64,000 nucleotides of DNA from Hyalella azteca (lineage: Eukaryota; Arthropoda; Malacostraca; Amphipoda; Hyalellidae): the NCBI RefSeq assembly GCF_000764305.2, contig NW_025947524.1:1-64000 (forward strand), given 5' to 3'. The translations under genes were made by a program, and so were the position numbers. The notes beneath the pieces were generated by a model, which was not told where the DNA came from, ran no database searches, and saw only the letters and a program-made list of their open reading frames with translations. Below, one piece after another: positions 1 to 21,097 of the stretch; position 1 is the first letter of the stretch, and every line of letters begins with the position of its first letter.

Positions 1-593
1 TATTTTCCTTGAGGTTAGCATAACATACCATTGAGAATACTTATGTTTTAAAAACAATATCTGGAAGATGGTGGCCGTTAGCTGCCGTTGTTCTCAGAGG
101 AGGGAATAACTGTGACAGTGAATTCCAAACTATGCTGCAATGTTGCAAAAAAATTTTGCAGCCCAGGATAGAAAACATTGTTGAAATAAAGCATTGGGAT
201 ACTTGTGGTTCCAGCAGGTTGGGGCTTCAGCTCACACAGCCCAAATGTCACTCAATGTTTTGAAACGCATGTTTCCCGGACGTCTGGTGTCTCTGAGGGG
301 TGATTTACAGTGGCCTGCATGGTCACCTGATTTGAGAATTTGCAATTTCTTTCTTTGTGGACATCTAAAAGAAAGGGTGTTCAGAAGTCACACTCCCACC
401 TTACCACAGCTAAGGGAACAGATTATTGCAGCAGAGGTTATGGCCATACCTCGCCATATGTGTAAACGTGCTGTAGGAAACTTCCGAGAACGACTCCAAC
501 AGTGTGATGCAGCTAACGGACACCATCTTCCTGGTATTATTTTCAAAACATAACTATTTTAAATGGTATCTTATGCTAACCTTGAGGAAGATA
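1..593 (+). mobile_element. Internally deleted mariner-like element with both terminal inverted repeats
   Basis: About 30-bp terminal inverted repeats lie at 3-32 and 563-591, sharing the core GGTTAGCATAA with a few mismatches. Each is flanked by TA (1-2 and 592-593), the target duplication of the Tc1/mariner superfamily. Between them lies only the C-terminal part of a transposase, so the 5' half of the gene has been lost. This looks like one old non-autonomous insertion upstream of the DPP8/9 gene. The left TA falls exactly on the first base of the window, so the true left flank cannot be seen. Confidence 0.75.
194..553 (+). pseudogene. C-terminal fragment of a mariner-like (DD41D type) transposase, catalytically dead
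   Basis: The 119-codon reading frame carries hallmarks of the catalytic core C-terminus of a Tc1/mariner transposase: WFQQxGAxAHTA, then FPGRLVSLRGD, SPDL, a FFL block and NFRERLQQC near the end. In this family the second catalytic Asp sits in the QQDGA block and the third follows SPDL. Here they read Val and Asn, so both metal-binding acids are gone. They are separated by 41 residues, the spacing of the DD41D (rosa-like) group. The N-terminal DNA-binding half and first catalytic Asp are missing. The apparent start codon is simply the first ATG in the remnant. Confidence 0.8.
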
Positions 594-1329
594 AACTTTC
601 TTCTTTATGTGCCTCCATTACTCACTCATTTTGCCTCAAAACTGCTGAATTAGTTCTGCCTCACCATGTATAAGCTAGCTAACACATTTAAATTGTATAT
701 TGTAATAAACATATAACAATAGTTATATAGTTAGTTAAGGACTACGTACTTATAGCCTTATAAGAATTAGCTAAGCTGCTAGCTATGTACAATGTATTGA
801 TGCCTCTGTTAGGCTCAGTACCAAAAACATACAATTCATTGGAACATAATACACATTAAAGGCAACAAGTTTGTATTCCAATTTGTCATAGTACATTTAT
901 AATAAATCATGAATAACAATACCTCAAAATAAATAAAAGACTGCTACTCAATATATTTATATGTATAAAGAAATAAAAAAAAATAAAAATTTTTTTATAA
1001 AAAAAGCAAATTATTTAATCACATGATTTAATCAGTTTGATTTTAATCAATGCCAACCCTGCTTTACCTCATAACTCATGATTTTAGAACTTAAATACAT
1101 GTTCAGTTCAAAACTTCAAATGTTGACAATACCATCAATATCACAATCAAAATTATTCACAATATCACAATCAGAAATGTATATTACAATATCACAATAA
1201 AAAATTTCATTAAAAAAAGCCATTGTCCGCAAGGTGAAACTGCTTCCATCTTGACTGTTGCCTTGTTTACCTACTGCTGGCTGGCCTTGTTTACCTACTG
1301 CTGGCTAGGCCAGGAGGCAGAGCTTGTGG

Positions 1330-1385
1330 TGACGTCACACATGCAATGATGCACATGAGGACAAGATACATTGCCTGTGACGTCA
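1330..1385. promoter_or_regulatory. Pair of CRE-like TGACGTCA sites
   Basis: Two exact palindromic TGACGTCA octamers, at 1330-1337 and 1378-1385, sit in a locally GC-richer patch about 2.2 kb before the DPP8/9 start codon. TGACGTCA is the full CREB/ATF recognition site. The pair may belong to the promoter of the gene's non-coding first exon, but no TATA box or initiator was tied to it. Confidence 0.3.
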
Positions 1386-2035
1386 AACAATGGAATATCT
1401 TACTGCACCACAAATAAATAAATTTCAATAATTTGTAATGAGAAATATGTTGCTGAAACTGTGGAACACTTTAAGTGTTTAAGAGACTGTGCCTTAACAG
1501 AATATGATATTATTATCTTATTAGTCTAACATACTAAACAATAAAGTAATTCATTTGCTTGCCGCTTCTGGCGCTGCCATCTGTATGTAGGCTATTCTAG
1601 ACTTGAAATATGCTTCACATCTTGTTAAATTTCATAAAATTGAATCATTAATAGGTACTTATTATTATTGAATAGGTATCAAGAAATATAATTCATTCTA
1701 TATTACTAATTACGTACTTTTTGTATTATCTTTTTATTTCTTCTCATGACTGTAGTTCTCATGTGTGTAATAAGAATTTATTTCTTCTCATGACTGTAGT
1801 TCTCATGTGTGTAATGAAGAATTCATGAGAGAAATTTTCATGTTTTACTTAAAAATTATCATTTCAAGGGATGAATTTCACTTGCAACAAAATATGGGAA
1901 TACAACTTCTGATGAATTTGAAGCATAAACATGTACCTAATGCATGAAATTAGCAATCAATAATTCAAGGTACTTTTGTACCCACTGAACACTATGTACA
2001 TTAACATGTATTGGCATCCCTTGGTAAAAATGGGC

Positions 2036-2550
2036 TGGATTTAGCTAGCTGTGGCAGCAGCTGCAGCAGCATGATTGGTTGAGAATTTTTAATTTCAAAT
2101 TAAAATGCTCGATTTCAAGTCTTTAGGAGCCTAAATTTCAGCGTAAAACACATTAAAAATTTACTTTTCTGCATGGATTTTAATGCTGTTAACATAGAGA
2201 GACTTCAAAGTATCTTCCAGGCAAGAAATACTGGCTAAATAAATATTAATTTAGAAATGAATGTCACTTGAAATCTGAGTAATCTGAGCAATCTAACTTG
2301 GAAGGAACCCTAGGTTTTGGAGTGGGTTGTTTTTATTGAAATTAAAATTTTTTAACCAAGTATTTCTTGCATGATAGATATCGTAGTACTTTGAAGTTTC
2401 TCAATGTTAATAGCATTAAAATCCATGCAGAAATGCAAATTTTTAATAGGTTGTATGCTGAAATTTAGGCTCCTAAGTACTTGCAACTGGGTCTTTCGAT
2501 TTCAAATCCAGAATTCAAAAATTTGAAAGGAAGCCAGCTGCCGCAGCTGA
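2036..2550. repeat. Imperfect long inverted repeat (MITE-like)
   Basis: About 130 bp at 2105-2235 are matched in reverse complement at 2355-2485. Shared blocks include TGCATGGATTTTAATGCT and GGAGCCTAAATTTCAG. CAGCTGC-rich ends near 2050 and 2540 suggest the symmetry runs further out. A spacer of roughly 120 bp separates the arms. There is no coding capacity, and no target duplication was resolved. Confidence 0.55.
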
Positions 2551-3569
2551 GGACCAACCTGCCCCTAAACTTTATTCAGTGTTGAAGCAGCTTTTGTTTG
2601 GGAAGGTGCTAGTGTGTTGTGCAGTGAGGCGGCAGTCGGTCCGTAAAGAAGCCTTAATTGGTTCAGAATATCATAAGACCAGGTTTTTTTACATGACCTA
2701 AAGAATTGCACTATGGCACTGACTGTCCACATCCTGGAATTCCACCATGCTGCTTGTTTTACCTGCAATATTTGGGAATCCCTATGAAATGATTGTTATT
2801 ACCCATAATTTTTTAAAACTTCTACATAAAACATATTTCAAACTTATGAAAGTCAAGGTGTAAGTGGATGATTAAGAATCTCCTATTTAATATTAAAATC
2901 TTGTGCAAGTTTGAAAATTTTCTACTTAATTCTAAAATCTTGTTCTTCTAAGTGGCCTACTTATAATAATTTTGAGATCTTACAGGTTGATTAGTCACTT
3001 AGTAAACAATCCGATAAGAGAAAATTCATCTACCTACCATCAATTGTGAATAAGTTGCCAGTAAGCAGGTAGTGCTCTTCCCTTGCCTCTTGTTTTAAAA
3101 AAAATATGGATTTTAGTTTTTGCCTTTCAGTTTTAATTTTGGTTTCTATTGTAGGAAAGGCCTTTCATTTAGCATCTTACTGAATGAATAGTATTATAGG
3201 AAATTTCCTCACCTTATACAGTTAGAATAATTCTATAATTTGTTTCAAAGTTTCTAGATGAGACTCCAGTAAGTAATTTTTAGATAACCTAACAAGAGTT
3301 TTGGCAAAAGTATCTAAAAGACTCAAGTGACCTATATTTTAGATAACCATCTTTTTGATTCTAAATTACAATGCCATAAACTATGTAACATTGAAAAAAA
3401 TTCATAGGTACATTTTTCTATGTTGCATGGAAGCTTAAATTTTCACTGTTTTGGTTCCTGATTAAAGAATTTGCAAGTCCTAAACATGTCACAGAAAATA
3501 TTGTCATGACTTGAGATGACTTTGGATTAAAATTTCATAATTAAAAATTTTCCTCATTTTTTACAGACA

Positions 3570-13882
<10,313 letters not shown>

Positions 13883-15763
13883 TGACGCGGCCCCTTAGTA
13901 CCTTTGCTCTCTTGCTCTTCTGAGAGTTACTCTGATCATCTCCTGCTCTGAACTTTCATCACTACCTGAAGGATTCTAAGCGGTTGTGCACCTCCAACCC
14001 AACTTCATTCAAATACCTTCAAGGAATATCGAACTTCAAGTCTCACGTGAATATAGTTTCTAACTATGATCACTCTTTAGCTCTTCTGCATTGAAAACAT
14101 CACGAAAATTTGCTGTGACGCCGTCAGGATAATAATGCAATGTATTATTCAGTTAATGAAGCTTATGTATGACTTTAGATATCAGTTTCGGTTGTTGAAT
14201 CGCTCGTTGACCTTCGGAAAGTTTCATCTAGGGTTCAGTTGGCAAACCTAACTGAATATTCTGGGGTTTGCGTTCTTGGTATTAAATGATTTTGAAAATA
14301 TCTTTATGCTTAGTAAATTTTACCTTGTGTTCGCTCACAGCTCTTGATTCAAAGGTAAGGCTTTGTGAGTACGTTAATATGTAGCGTTGAAACGTGGCTC
14401 TCATGCTGATGTTCATAGATTCGATGTATCAATACCTGTGATGTTCTCAATAATAACCTAGCCTGTTGCTGACGACGGATTTTTCTCTGTGCTTCCTCTA
14501 ATCTCACATCATTGTTAGCAGATTGTTTTCTTATTTATATGTCGTTGCTCTAAACATTTAAACTTGAATTGTAAGATTTACGCTCATAAACCGTCGTGAG
14601 ACTCGCGTGTCTCTGTTGTAAACGTGACGGCTGCCGCAGCATCTCTGTCCTGAGTACTGCAGCATCTCTGTCCTGAGTACTGCAGCATCTCTGTCCTGAG
14701 TACTGCAGCATCTCTGACCTGAGTACTGCAGCATCTCTGTCCTGAGTACTGCAGCATCTCTGTCCTGAGTACTGCTGCTGACTTTGCTACTCGGTCTTAA
14801 AATTTTATCCTCATGACTGATTGCTGCTATTATTTTAAATAGAATTTCCCTCCATCATTATTTAATATTTGGTCGATCTAATATTTAATTAATTTAAATT
14901 CTAATTAATTTAATATTGAACGAACCTTAATATTGAACGGACATGATCTTAGAGTGATTTGCGTTGAAGTATTTTAACCGAAATCTAGATTTCTTGAAAT
15001 ATTATTTGATACTCTCAAGCATCTAAATGATCAACTGTCGTAAACAAGCTCTCATATGAAGCATATTCTCCTACTTGCATTATATTTGTAAGTTTGAATT
15101 GAATTTATGTTCGGAAGACAAGGATTTTATGTAGACATTGCCTTGTAGTTAGGCATGTCTTGCGAAACTTCATGTCTCGAAGTCATCATGTCTACTCAAC
15201 AAATTAACAAACTTGTTGTCTAAACTGCATAATGTCTTGATTTGCTTCAGCAATCCTTCCTCTCTCTCTCTCTTTGCAATGAGACTGGAGAATTCCTTCA
15301 TATTTTACGATAGCCCCAAACTCGTATCGTCTTTATGATGATAGAAAAATTTATTCATGCCTGCTCAAGAGCTTGCTTTCATCTCGTACTGTCTTGTTGG
15401 TTTTAACCTTCTGTCTGTTGATGTTGTAAATCTCCCAGGGGAAAGAGCAGTCATGAATTTAATTGAGTTTTTGAAGTCAGCGTTGCTCTGGTAAGCTTAA
15501 AAAGTTTTGCTCGGAGTTTTCATTGAATTGTGTTTCTTCATTTAGCCTTTACAATGCATGGTTATTCACACTATTAATTTAAATAATTGTTTCCGCCATA
15601 ATTATTGACTAGTTCTGACTCTTAACTGCCGGAGCAAGTTAACCTTAATACAAATAACATCCAGCTGGATTAATATATGCATGGAGGTGGACAGAATGTG
15701 ATTAAATACGTTACAAAAATAGCGTGTTCTCATCAGTTGGGCCATGGGTTCTAGTGCAATAAA
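13883..15763 (+). other. Probable 3' UTR of DPP8/9
   Basis: The stretch after the DPP8/9 stop codon has no supported reading frame. It contains a 23-bp minisatellite. The clearest polyadenylation hexamer, AATAAA, is at 15758-15763; later ones lie at 18721 and 18890. Which is used cannot be read from sequence. Confidence 0.4.
14636..14773 (+). repeat. 23-bp minisatellite, six copies, in the DPP8/9 3' flank
   Basis: Six head-to-tail units of GCAGCATCTCTGTCCTGAG plus TACT are identical except for one substitution in the fourth (GACCTGAG). The low divergence points to recent expansion and likely length variation between individuals. Confidence 0.95.
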
Positions 15764-16510
15764 GTGAGTTGACACAATTTGTGTGGCTGTGAGAACTGAC
15801 GTTTGGAATTAACTATTCGAATGTGAATCTTGTGTATAATAACACAAACACCATCAACAATGAGACCCAATTCACGGCTGTTAGAATAAGCTCGTAAAGT
15901 GTTGCGTTTGGGCGGGTCAGACCTCTGTGATATAGCGTTTAATTGGTAGCGAAGCTACCAGTGAAAAGCTTCTCTGTCCATCATCTGAATGGCTTTGAGG
16001 TTAGAGTGACTGCGGTCAATCTCCTTATTCGTGATAACAGGTGAATAAAATAACAAATATTTCCTCATCTTTTGTAGGAATCGTGACCTTGAACTTTTCG
16101 TTGTGCTCACATTTGTACATTTGCCCTCAATGCTACGGCTTTGATATCAATTCTCAATTGATTTCAATTCTTTCGTCTGTTGATGCTTCCCTGTGTGGTT
16201 TTAAGTATTTTTTATTCGCTGTCACACTCTAAATCAAGTCATGTATCGAGTGTACAGAATGAAGAAGTGCACCAATTCCAGGATCATTCAAAGCTTCATG
16301 GTTCACCCGAAATTTGAGCTTGTCTATATTTACTGAGGACAATCAAAATGATGCTTCTGGTTTATCGAAAGCTAGTATTACTTCCTGTATTCTCACGTGT
16401 TGCTATTGATTATTTGGGTTCTGAAACATAACCAAACGGTTTGATGTGTTTGTTATTGTGTCCTGGTATTTGCTGCTGGTTTGCCGGCGCATACGATCTA
16501 GATGAAGTTA

Positions 16511-16707
16511 ATCCTTGATCCTGCCTTCGGCTGATCCTTGATCCTGCCTTCGGCTGATCCTTGATCCTGCCTTCGGCTGATCCTTGATCCTGCCTTCGGC
16601 TGATCATGATCCTCCCATCGACTGATCCTTGATCCTCCCATCGGCTGATCCTTGATCCTCCCATCGGCTGATCCTTGATCCTCCCATCGGCTGATCCTTG
16701 ATCCTGC
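16511..16707. repeat. 23-bp minisatellite, about 8.5 copies, in two variants
   Basis: The unit is ATCCTTGATCCTGCCTTCGG plus CTG. The first four units carry TGCCTTCGG and the later ones TCCCATCGG, separated by one 22-bp shortened unit. The array stays open in two minus-strand frames (Asp/Gln/Gly/Arg-rich). This follows from the repeat and is not evidence of a gene. Confidence 0.9.
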
Positions 16708-16785
16708 CATTCGTGGCGGCAACTCAGCCCTAGACGATCCTGCAATACCACGTTTAACGGACCGCTTCACTAACTTTATCTTCAT

Positions 16786-16840
16786 TATGCATTTCGGATG
16801 TAGCAGTCCCAGGCCACGCTGAAGCTCCGCCCTCAGGTAA
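16786..16840 (-). repeat. Short dispersed repeat, one of three copies
   Basis: Read on the minus strand, this carries GGCCTGGGACTGCTACATCC then GAAATGCA. Related copies lie at about 6146-6192 (+ strand, intron 4 of DPP8/9) and 8232-8282 (minus strand, intron 7). They share the GTGGCC/GGGACTGC core and the GAAAT end. It is probably the end of a SINE or LINE family. Confidence 0.45.
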
Positions 16841-18061
16841 TGCACTAGAGGAAGGAGACCTCACCCATTAAGGCCATTTATCTTGTGTTCGAATAGTCGT
16901 GCAAAGAAAGCAGAGAAATTTCTATAACTCTGACGTGGTGTGCGAGGTGCTTGTGCTACTCGGCCAGCTCTGCATCACGAACATTAACTTCGATAAAAAA
17001 GCTATTCCGTATCCAGCCAAATAGGTTGTATCCGAGGAAGGATGTGTATGATCTACGCACACTTCTGTAGTACGATATTGAGCGAGCAATCAACGTCAAT
17101 TTTTTTAAATAATGCATAATTTCTTATGAATTACCCTATTTTAATACGTCATGAATAGATTTTCTTGAATTCTCGCTTTGCTCCAGATTATTATCCTTGG
17201 TGGACAATTGGACGCTCTTTTCTAGCGTCAATCAAAGTTTGTGCTGAATTCCTTCCAATGGATTTTTTTCCTATGATCTTCCCTGGACGGCCCTGAAGAT
17301 ACTCCGTCGGATATCATCAGTTGCTCCTACGCAGAATTGACCCTGTTGAACTTGTATGATAAACCCGCTTTTTTCCTCGATAACTTTCTGCTATGTTTTC
17401 TCTAACAACGTTGTTCTTGGTTAATTAAGTTATTTATTTAGGTTATGCATATAGTTTCACGAGGCCGACTCTACCCATTTGCTTTCTAGTGTTGATATTC
17501 GTCATAGTAGTTTTTTTTTCCATACGATGAGTAACAAGTCGACTCCCGTATGTCTATCACATACGGTAAGAAGCTCACTCTTGCAGCTGGTGTAACAGTC
17601 CCGTGTAAAATTATTCCTGGCTAACCTGCTTAGGTGTGTACAGTTTCTTCTAATTTGTTGATTAATGCATCGAGTTAGGTAAGCTTTATATGGACGGGCA
17701 GTGAATGGGCTCTGCCCTGCTAGTTCATCATAATCTTAAGTTGTATCTATAGCTATTTATTCAGTACCACCTCTGCTGTTGCTGCTTCTCTGTATATATT
17801 GTTCGGCCTCCGTTCATTAACCGTCTGTCGTACTCTGATGACGTCGATTTTGTCTCGAGTGGCGATCTAATTATGTTGCCTCGTGCGTCTCTGTGCCTAA
17901 CACACTACGCTGATCCATGATTTTCATGCATCTGGGTGATGAACGTATGTCGTTGATCCATGTCCATTCTCCTTGCGTATGGGTGAATAATTCTCATCTA
18001 TGACAATTCGTACGATCTGTTATAATAAGTCGGCGATTTTCAGATGAATCGAAATTTCAGC

Positions 18062-18123
18062 ATTTAACGATATCGTAACTCATGTCATGAGTACTCATGT
18101 CATGAGTTACGATATCGTTAAAT
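18062..18123. repeat. 62-bp near-perfect palindrome
   Basis: The two halves, centred on GAGTACTC, are reverse complements except for one mismatched pair inside CATGTCATG. Each arm contains AACGATATCG. There is no spacer, so it could extrude as a cruciform or fold as a 30-bp RNA hairpin. No coding context lies on either side. Confidence 0.9.
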
Positions 18124-19584
18124 TATTGTCACTATTCACCGAGAATACACTGGTCGCTCGGAATTGTTATTCTTTGACAATAATGTTAGATTCATTTTTC
18201 GCGCTAACTTTTCTGCGATGAAGGTTTTTTAGTTTTACCAAACAATGATACTCTGAATGCATCATGGTATTTACGAGTGGATCTTTAGTAAACGATGTGT
18301 CCACTGTTTAGCTAACGTTTGTTATAAACGTCTCTAACCTGAAATGTGATCAAAGCTCTCGAGGTGTCAACGTTTTTAATATTTTTTTTAATACTTACAG
18401 TTATCTTTGTACAAGAACTGATGAGCATAATTTTCCATGAAAATTTTTTTGACAAAGTCTTAAATTGAGTAATGATGGCGCACACTTTTTATTTCTATCA
18501 ATTCTTAACATTAGTTGTTTTTAGTAATTTATTATGTTGCTTTTACCGAGCCTGCTACGCTCGGTCATTAGGCTTGAAATTCGGTGTAATTTTTTTTATT
18601 TCAGTAATTCCCGGATACTTACCGTGAGAGCCGTAAAGCTGATCCGCTCCGTTGATGTTCATGTACGAGTCATGGCCCTCATTTTCGGGCGCGGTTGAGA
18701 ACTAAACTTTGTACAGCGCAAATAAACTCGAATACTGAAGGTGTTATTATTTATGACCTTTTATCTCGTGGATCAGTGGCAGAGTAGGTCCTTCGACCCA
18801 CTTCTGACGGCTTTACACACGCCGACATTACTTGTAATGAGGAACAACTTTCAGAATTGTATCCTTAGTGTTCATTTAACTTGCACTTCAATAAAGAAAT
18901 ACTGACACTGCTGTGTAATTCCAGCACTCCATGTTTCCAGATGTCGAAGTGAGGACAAGAAAAGTAAAAAGAATGGTAGCTTATGAGTATATTATTACAG
19001 CATTAATCACTTTGATGGAAGAATATGGCAATTTATTAATCATCTAGTCCAATATTACCCAGCGAAGAAACGGGACTACGATTGTTGAAAGAAGTTACGA
19101 GCTTATTTACAGGGCACCCTTGCTCACCTCGTGATTTAGGGTTATATTGAAGAACAAGAATCTTATCACTGCGCGGTATATTATAAAATATTGTCTTGTA
19201 CAGAATCTGAAACGTTATTTCTTACAGCCGTCTTGTAACCTTTATTCTTATGGCAGTTCAACCTATCGCTTGTTTCAAGTATGGGCGTCGCGACGACTAC
19301 CGAATAAAAGTAGGTCCATGCGCGCGCGAACCCATGTTCTCCGTTGTTATTGTAGCAATGTAAAACTTAACTATTCGACTCACTGCTCATTGTTTCATAT
19401 CACTACTAATACTTCTGTACGATTAAAAATTAAGCAAAAGTAAAATGTTTTAATTGGAATACCGAATACTAAACTTGAACAACAAGAGAGGGCTAGGAAC
19501 GCCTGTCTACGTAGGACCTAATACTAGATTTGATGAACTTGCAGAAAACATTGAATGATAGCAAAGGTTGTTCGCAAGCAGCAA

Positions 19585-19731
19585 GAATTAAATTCACTGC
19601 GAACATAAACGATTGCATCCAACAGCCGAAGACATAGTTTTAAACGCTATGATATTCNGAATTAAATTCACCGCGAACATAAATGATTGCATCCAACAGC
19701 CGAAGACATAGTTTTAAACACTATGATATTC
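19585..19731. repeat. 74-bp tandem duplication joined at an N
   Basis: Two copies of about 72-74 bp share GATTGCATCCAACAGCCGAA and GACATAGTTTTAAAC, with only a few differences. They meet at the ambiguous base 19658. Either a true duplication or an assembly stitch of two haplotypes would explain this. Confidence 0.8.
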
Positions 19732-20064
19732 GACTCGTTGACTATATATTGTTTTAATTTCAAATCAGGATTGATCCTTTGCATCGTATTAACCAAGTAG
19801 AGTTGTCTTACGATTTATGCGGAATCGATTTGATCTGAATAATCCCCGGTTTAATCATGCACCGTTCTAAAAAGCTAACAAGTTCATAGAGTAAACTAGA
19901 ATACAGGCCAGAGGAACGAAGGTTAACAATGATTAGAGATTGTTTTATAAAAAAAAACATTACTTTGAAACTAGGGAATACTTTACAAGAAAATACTTAG
20001 AAACTGAAGAATACTTTACACCAAGATAATACTGTACAAAATTTACAGCACGAAGGGCCGCCGC

Positions 20065-20118
20065 TCATCCAGCAGGCACCAGCATCACCGACGACGTACT
20101 CATCATCTCCCGCATCAA
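20065..20118 (-). CDS. Putative terminal exon of a minus-strand membrane-protein gene
   Basis: On the minus strand a pyrimidine-rich acceptor (TTTTTCCACCAG) is followed in phase 0 by 17 codons, LMREMMSTSSVMLVPAG, and a TGA stop. It lies about 790 bp downstream of the exon at 20909-21097, which ends in phase 0, so the two join in frame. The local base composition is GC-richer than the surroundings, like known exons in this window. Support is splice geometry only, as the peptide is too short for homology. Confidence 0.4.
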   Translation of the reverse strand: MMREMMSTSSVMLVPAG

Positions 20119-20908
20119 CTGGTGGAAAAATCCCAATATCCTGGCATTAGGCAGGATATTGCAAGCAATAACTAGACTAATTTCACGAGACCAGTAATCA
20201 AGATCATTTCCAAATGATCTAAGTTTGAACTTCGGTCAGCCCGCGGTAGCTCGTTCCTGGATAATGTGAGGTAAGATTGAAATGACAATAAATGCTAGTG
20301 TATGAGGCCGGCCGACTGCAGATTTGTCACTCCAGACAATTTTTATTGAATTTTAATAAAAAGGTTCTTCATATTTTCTTAGTTTGCAGATACGACATGA
20401 ATTAAGAAATTTTCTACAATTTGTTTATGCTCCAGACTACGGTATGCATATTACTAATGTGGAAATACAAACATTATTGAAAACATTTTGGTAACTTTCT
20501 ACCTCAAGAGGGATGTAACCGTTTAGACCTCCAATGGAAATGCGATGATCTTCTTAATTTTATTTGAATCGTCACTAAGCATTTAATAAAGTACCATAAC
20601 TCGCCATTGCAAATAGTATAATTTTCTGGTGTATATATGTCCCTTCAGCCAAAATTTTCAGAATGTGAGTGACAACCATAGCGCTAAAACCAAACTTCCG
20701 ACTAATAATGACAAATTTCTTCAGAAATCTTCATAATTTAAATCTGTTTTAAAACTTGACAGAAATCAAACACGTTAAGCAGGCTAAGATATTTGCGCAA
20801 GAAAAATTCAGCCACTCAAAAAATTAGCGACCACAATTTTGTCTCATTTTCGTGCGTTTTCATTTACATGATATTGACGACAGGCATATTGCGACATGGA
20901 TTCCTAAC

Positions 20909-21097
20909 CTGCGTGTCGTACTGATGCACGACATGGAAGCAGATGGCATGAGCGATCATGAGGAGCAGGTGCAGGATAAGCTGCGTGCCCACGTCTGCTA
21001 GTCTGTAGTTCGTGGACAGGAAGATCACAACCACCACACCCACCGACGCAGACATCTTCACCCACATCAAGTACGGTACAAGCAGACCCGCAGACTC
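20909..21097 (-). CDS. Exon of an unidentified multi-pass membrane protein (partial gene)
   Basis: A 63-codon minus-strand exon, phase 0 at both ends, is bounded by a GCGCAG acceptor and a GTTAGG donor. It begins ESAGLLVPYLMWVKM. One hydrophobic span is SVGVVVVIFL. A second, stronger span is LILHLLLMIAHAICFHVV, followed by HQYDTQ. Its GC content is clearly above the AT-rich surroundings. The plan of a LLxPYLxW entry and two helices ending in an HxY tail is reminiscent of small four-helix arthropod proteins such as the DUF4728 type, but this is a guess. The upstream exons carrying the N-terminus were not found with confidence. Confidence 0.55.

Larger units (their letters stand above)
594..3566. 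other. Upstream flank of the DPP8/9 gene, no supported coding sequence
   Basis: AT-rich DNA between the mariner remnant and the first coding exon of DPP8/9. It holds a GC-richer patch at about 1225-1400 with two CRE-like sites and a doubled 24-bp stretch (about 1257-1306), a 45-bp near-perfect tandem duplication (about 1728-1822), and a long imperfect inverted repeat (2036-2550). A splice acceptor ends at 3566, so a non-coding 5' exon of DPP8/9 probably lies in this stretch. Its donor could not be placed. Confidence 0.5.
15764..20064. other. Non-coding flank between DPP8/9 and the minus-strand exons
   Basis: No gene could be supported on either strand. Landmarks are the 23-bp minisatellite at 16511-16707, the 62-bp palindrome at 18062-18123, and a 74-bp tandem duplication at 19585-19731 with an N at its junction. 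Short reading frames here lack splice context and recognisable domains. Confidence 0.4.

Noticed and set aside
2565..2768. 67-codon minus-strand frame starting MQVKQAAWWNSRMW
   Set aside because: It looks protein-like and may be a repeat fragment, but no domain, partner frame or splice context supports it.
16410..16845. Minus-strand frames of 113 and 115 codons rich in Asp, Gln and Arg
   Set aside because: They are produced by the 23-bp minisatellite and share no flanking coding signal.
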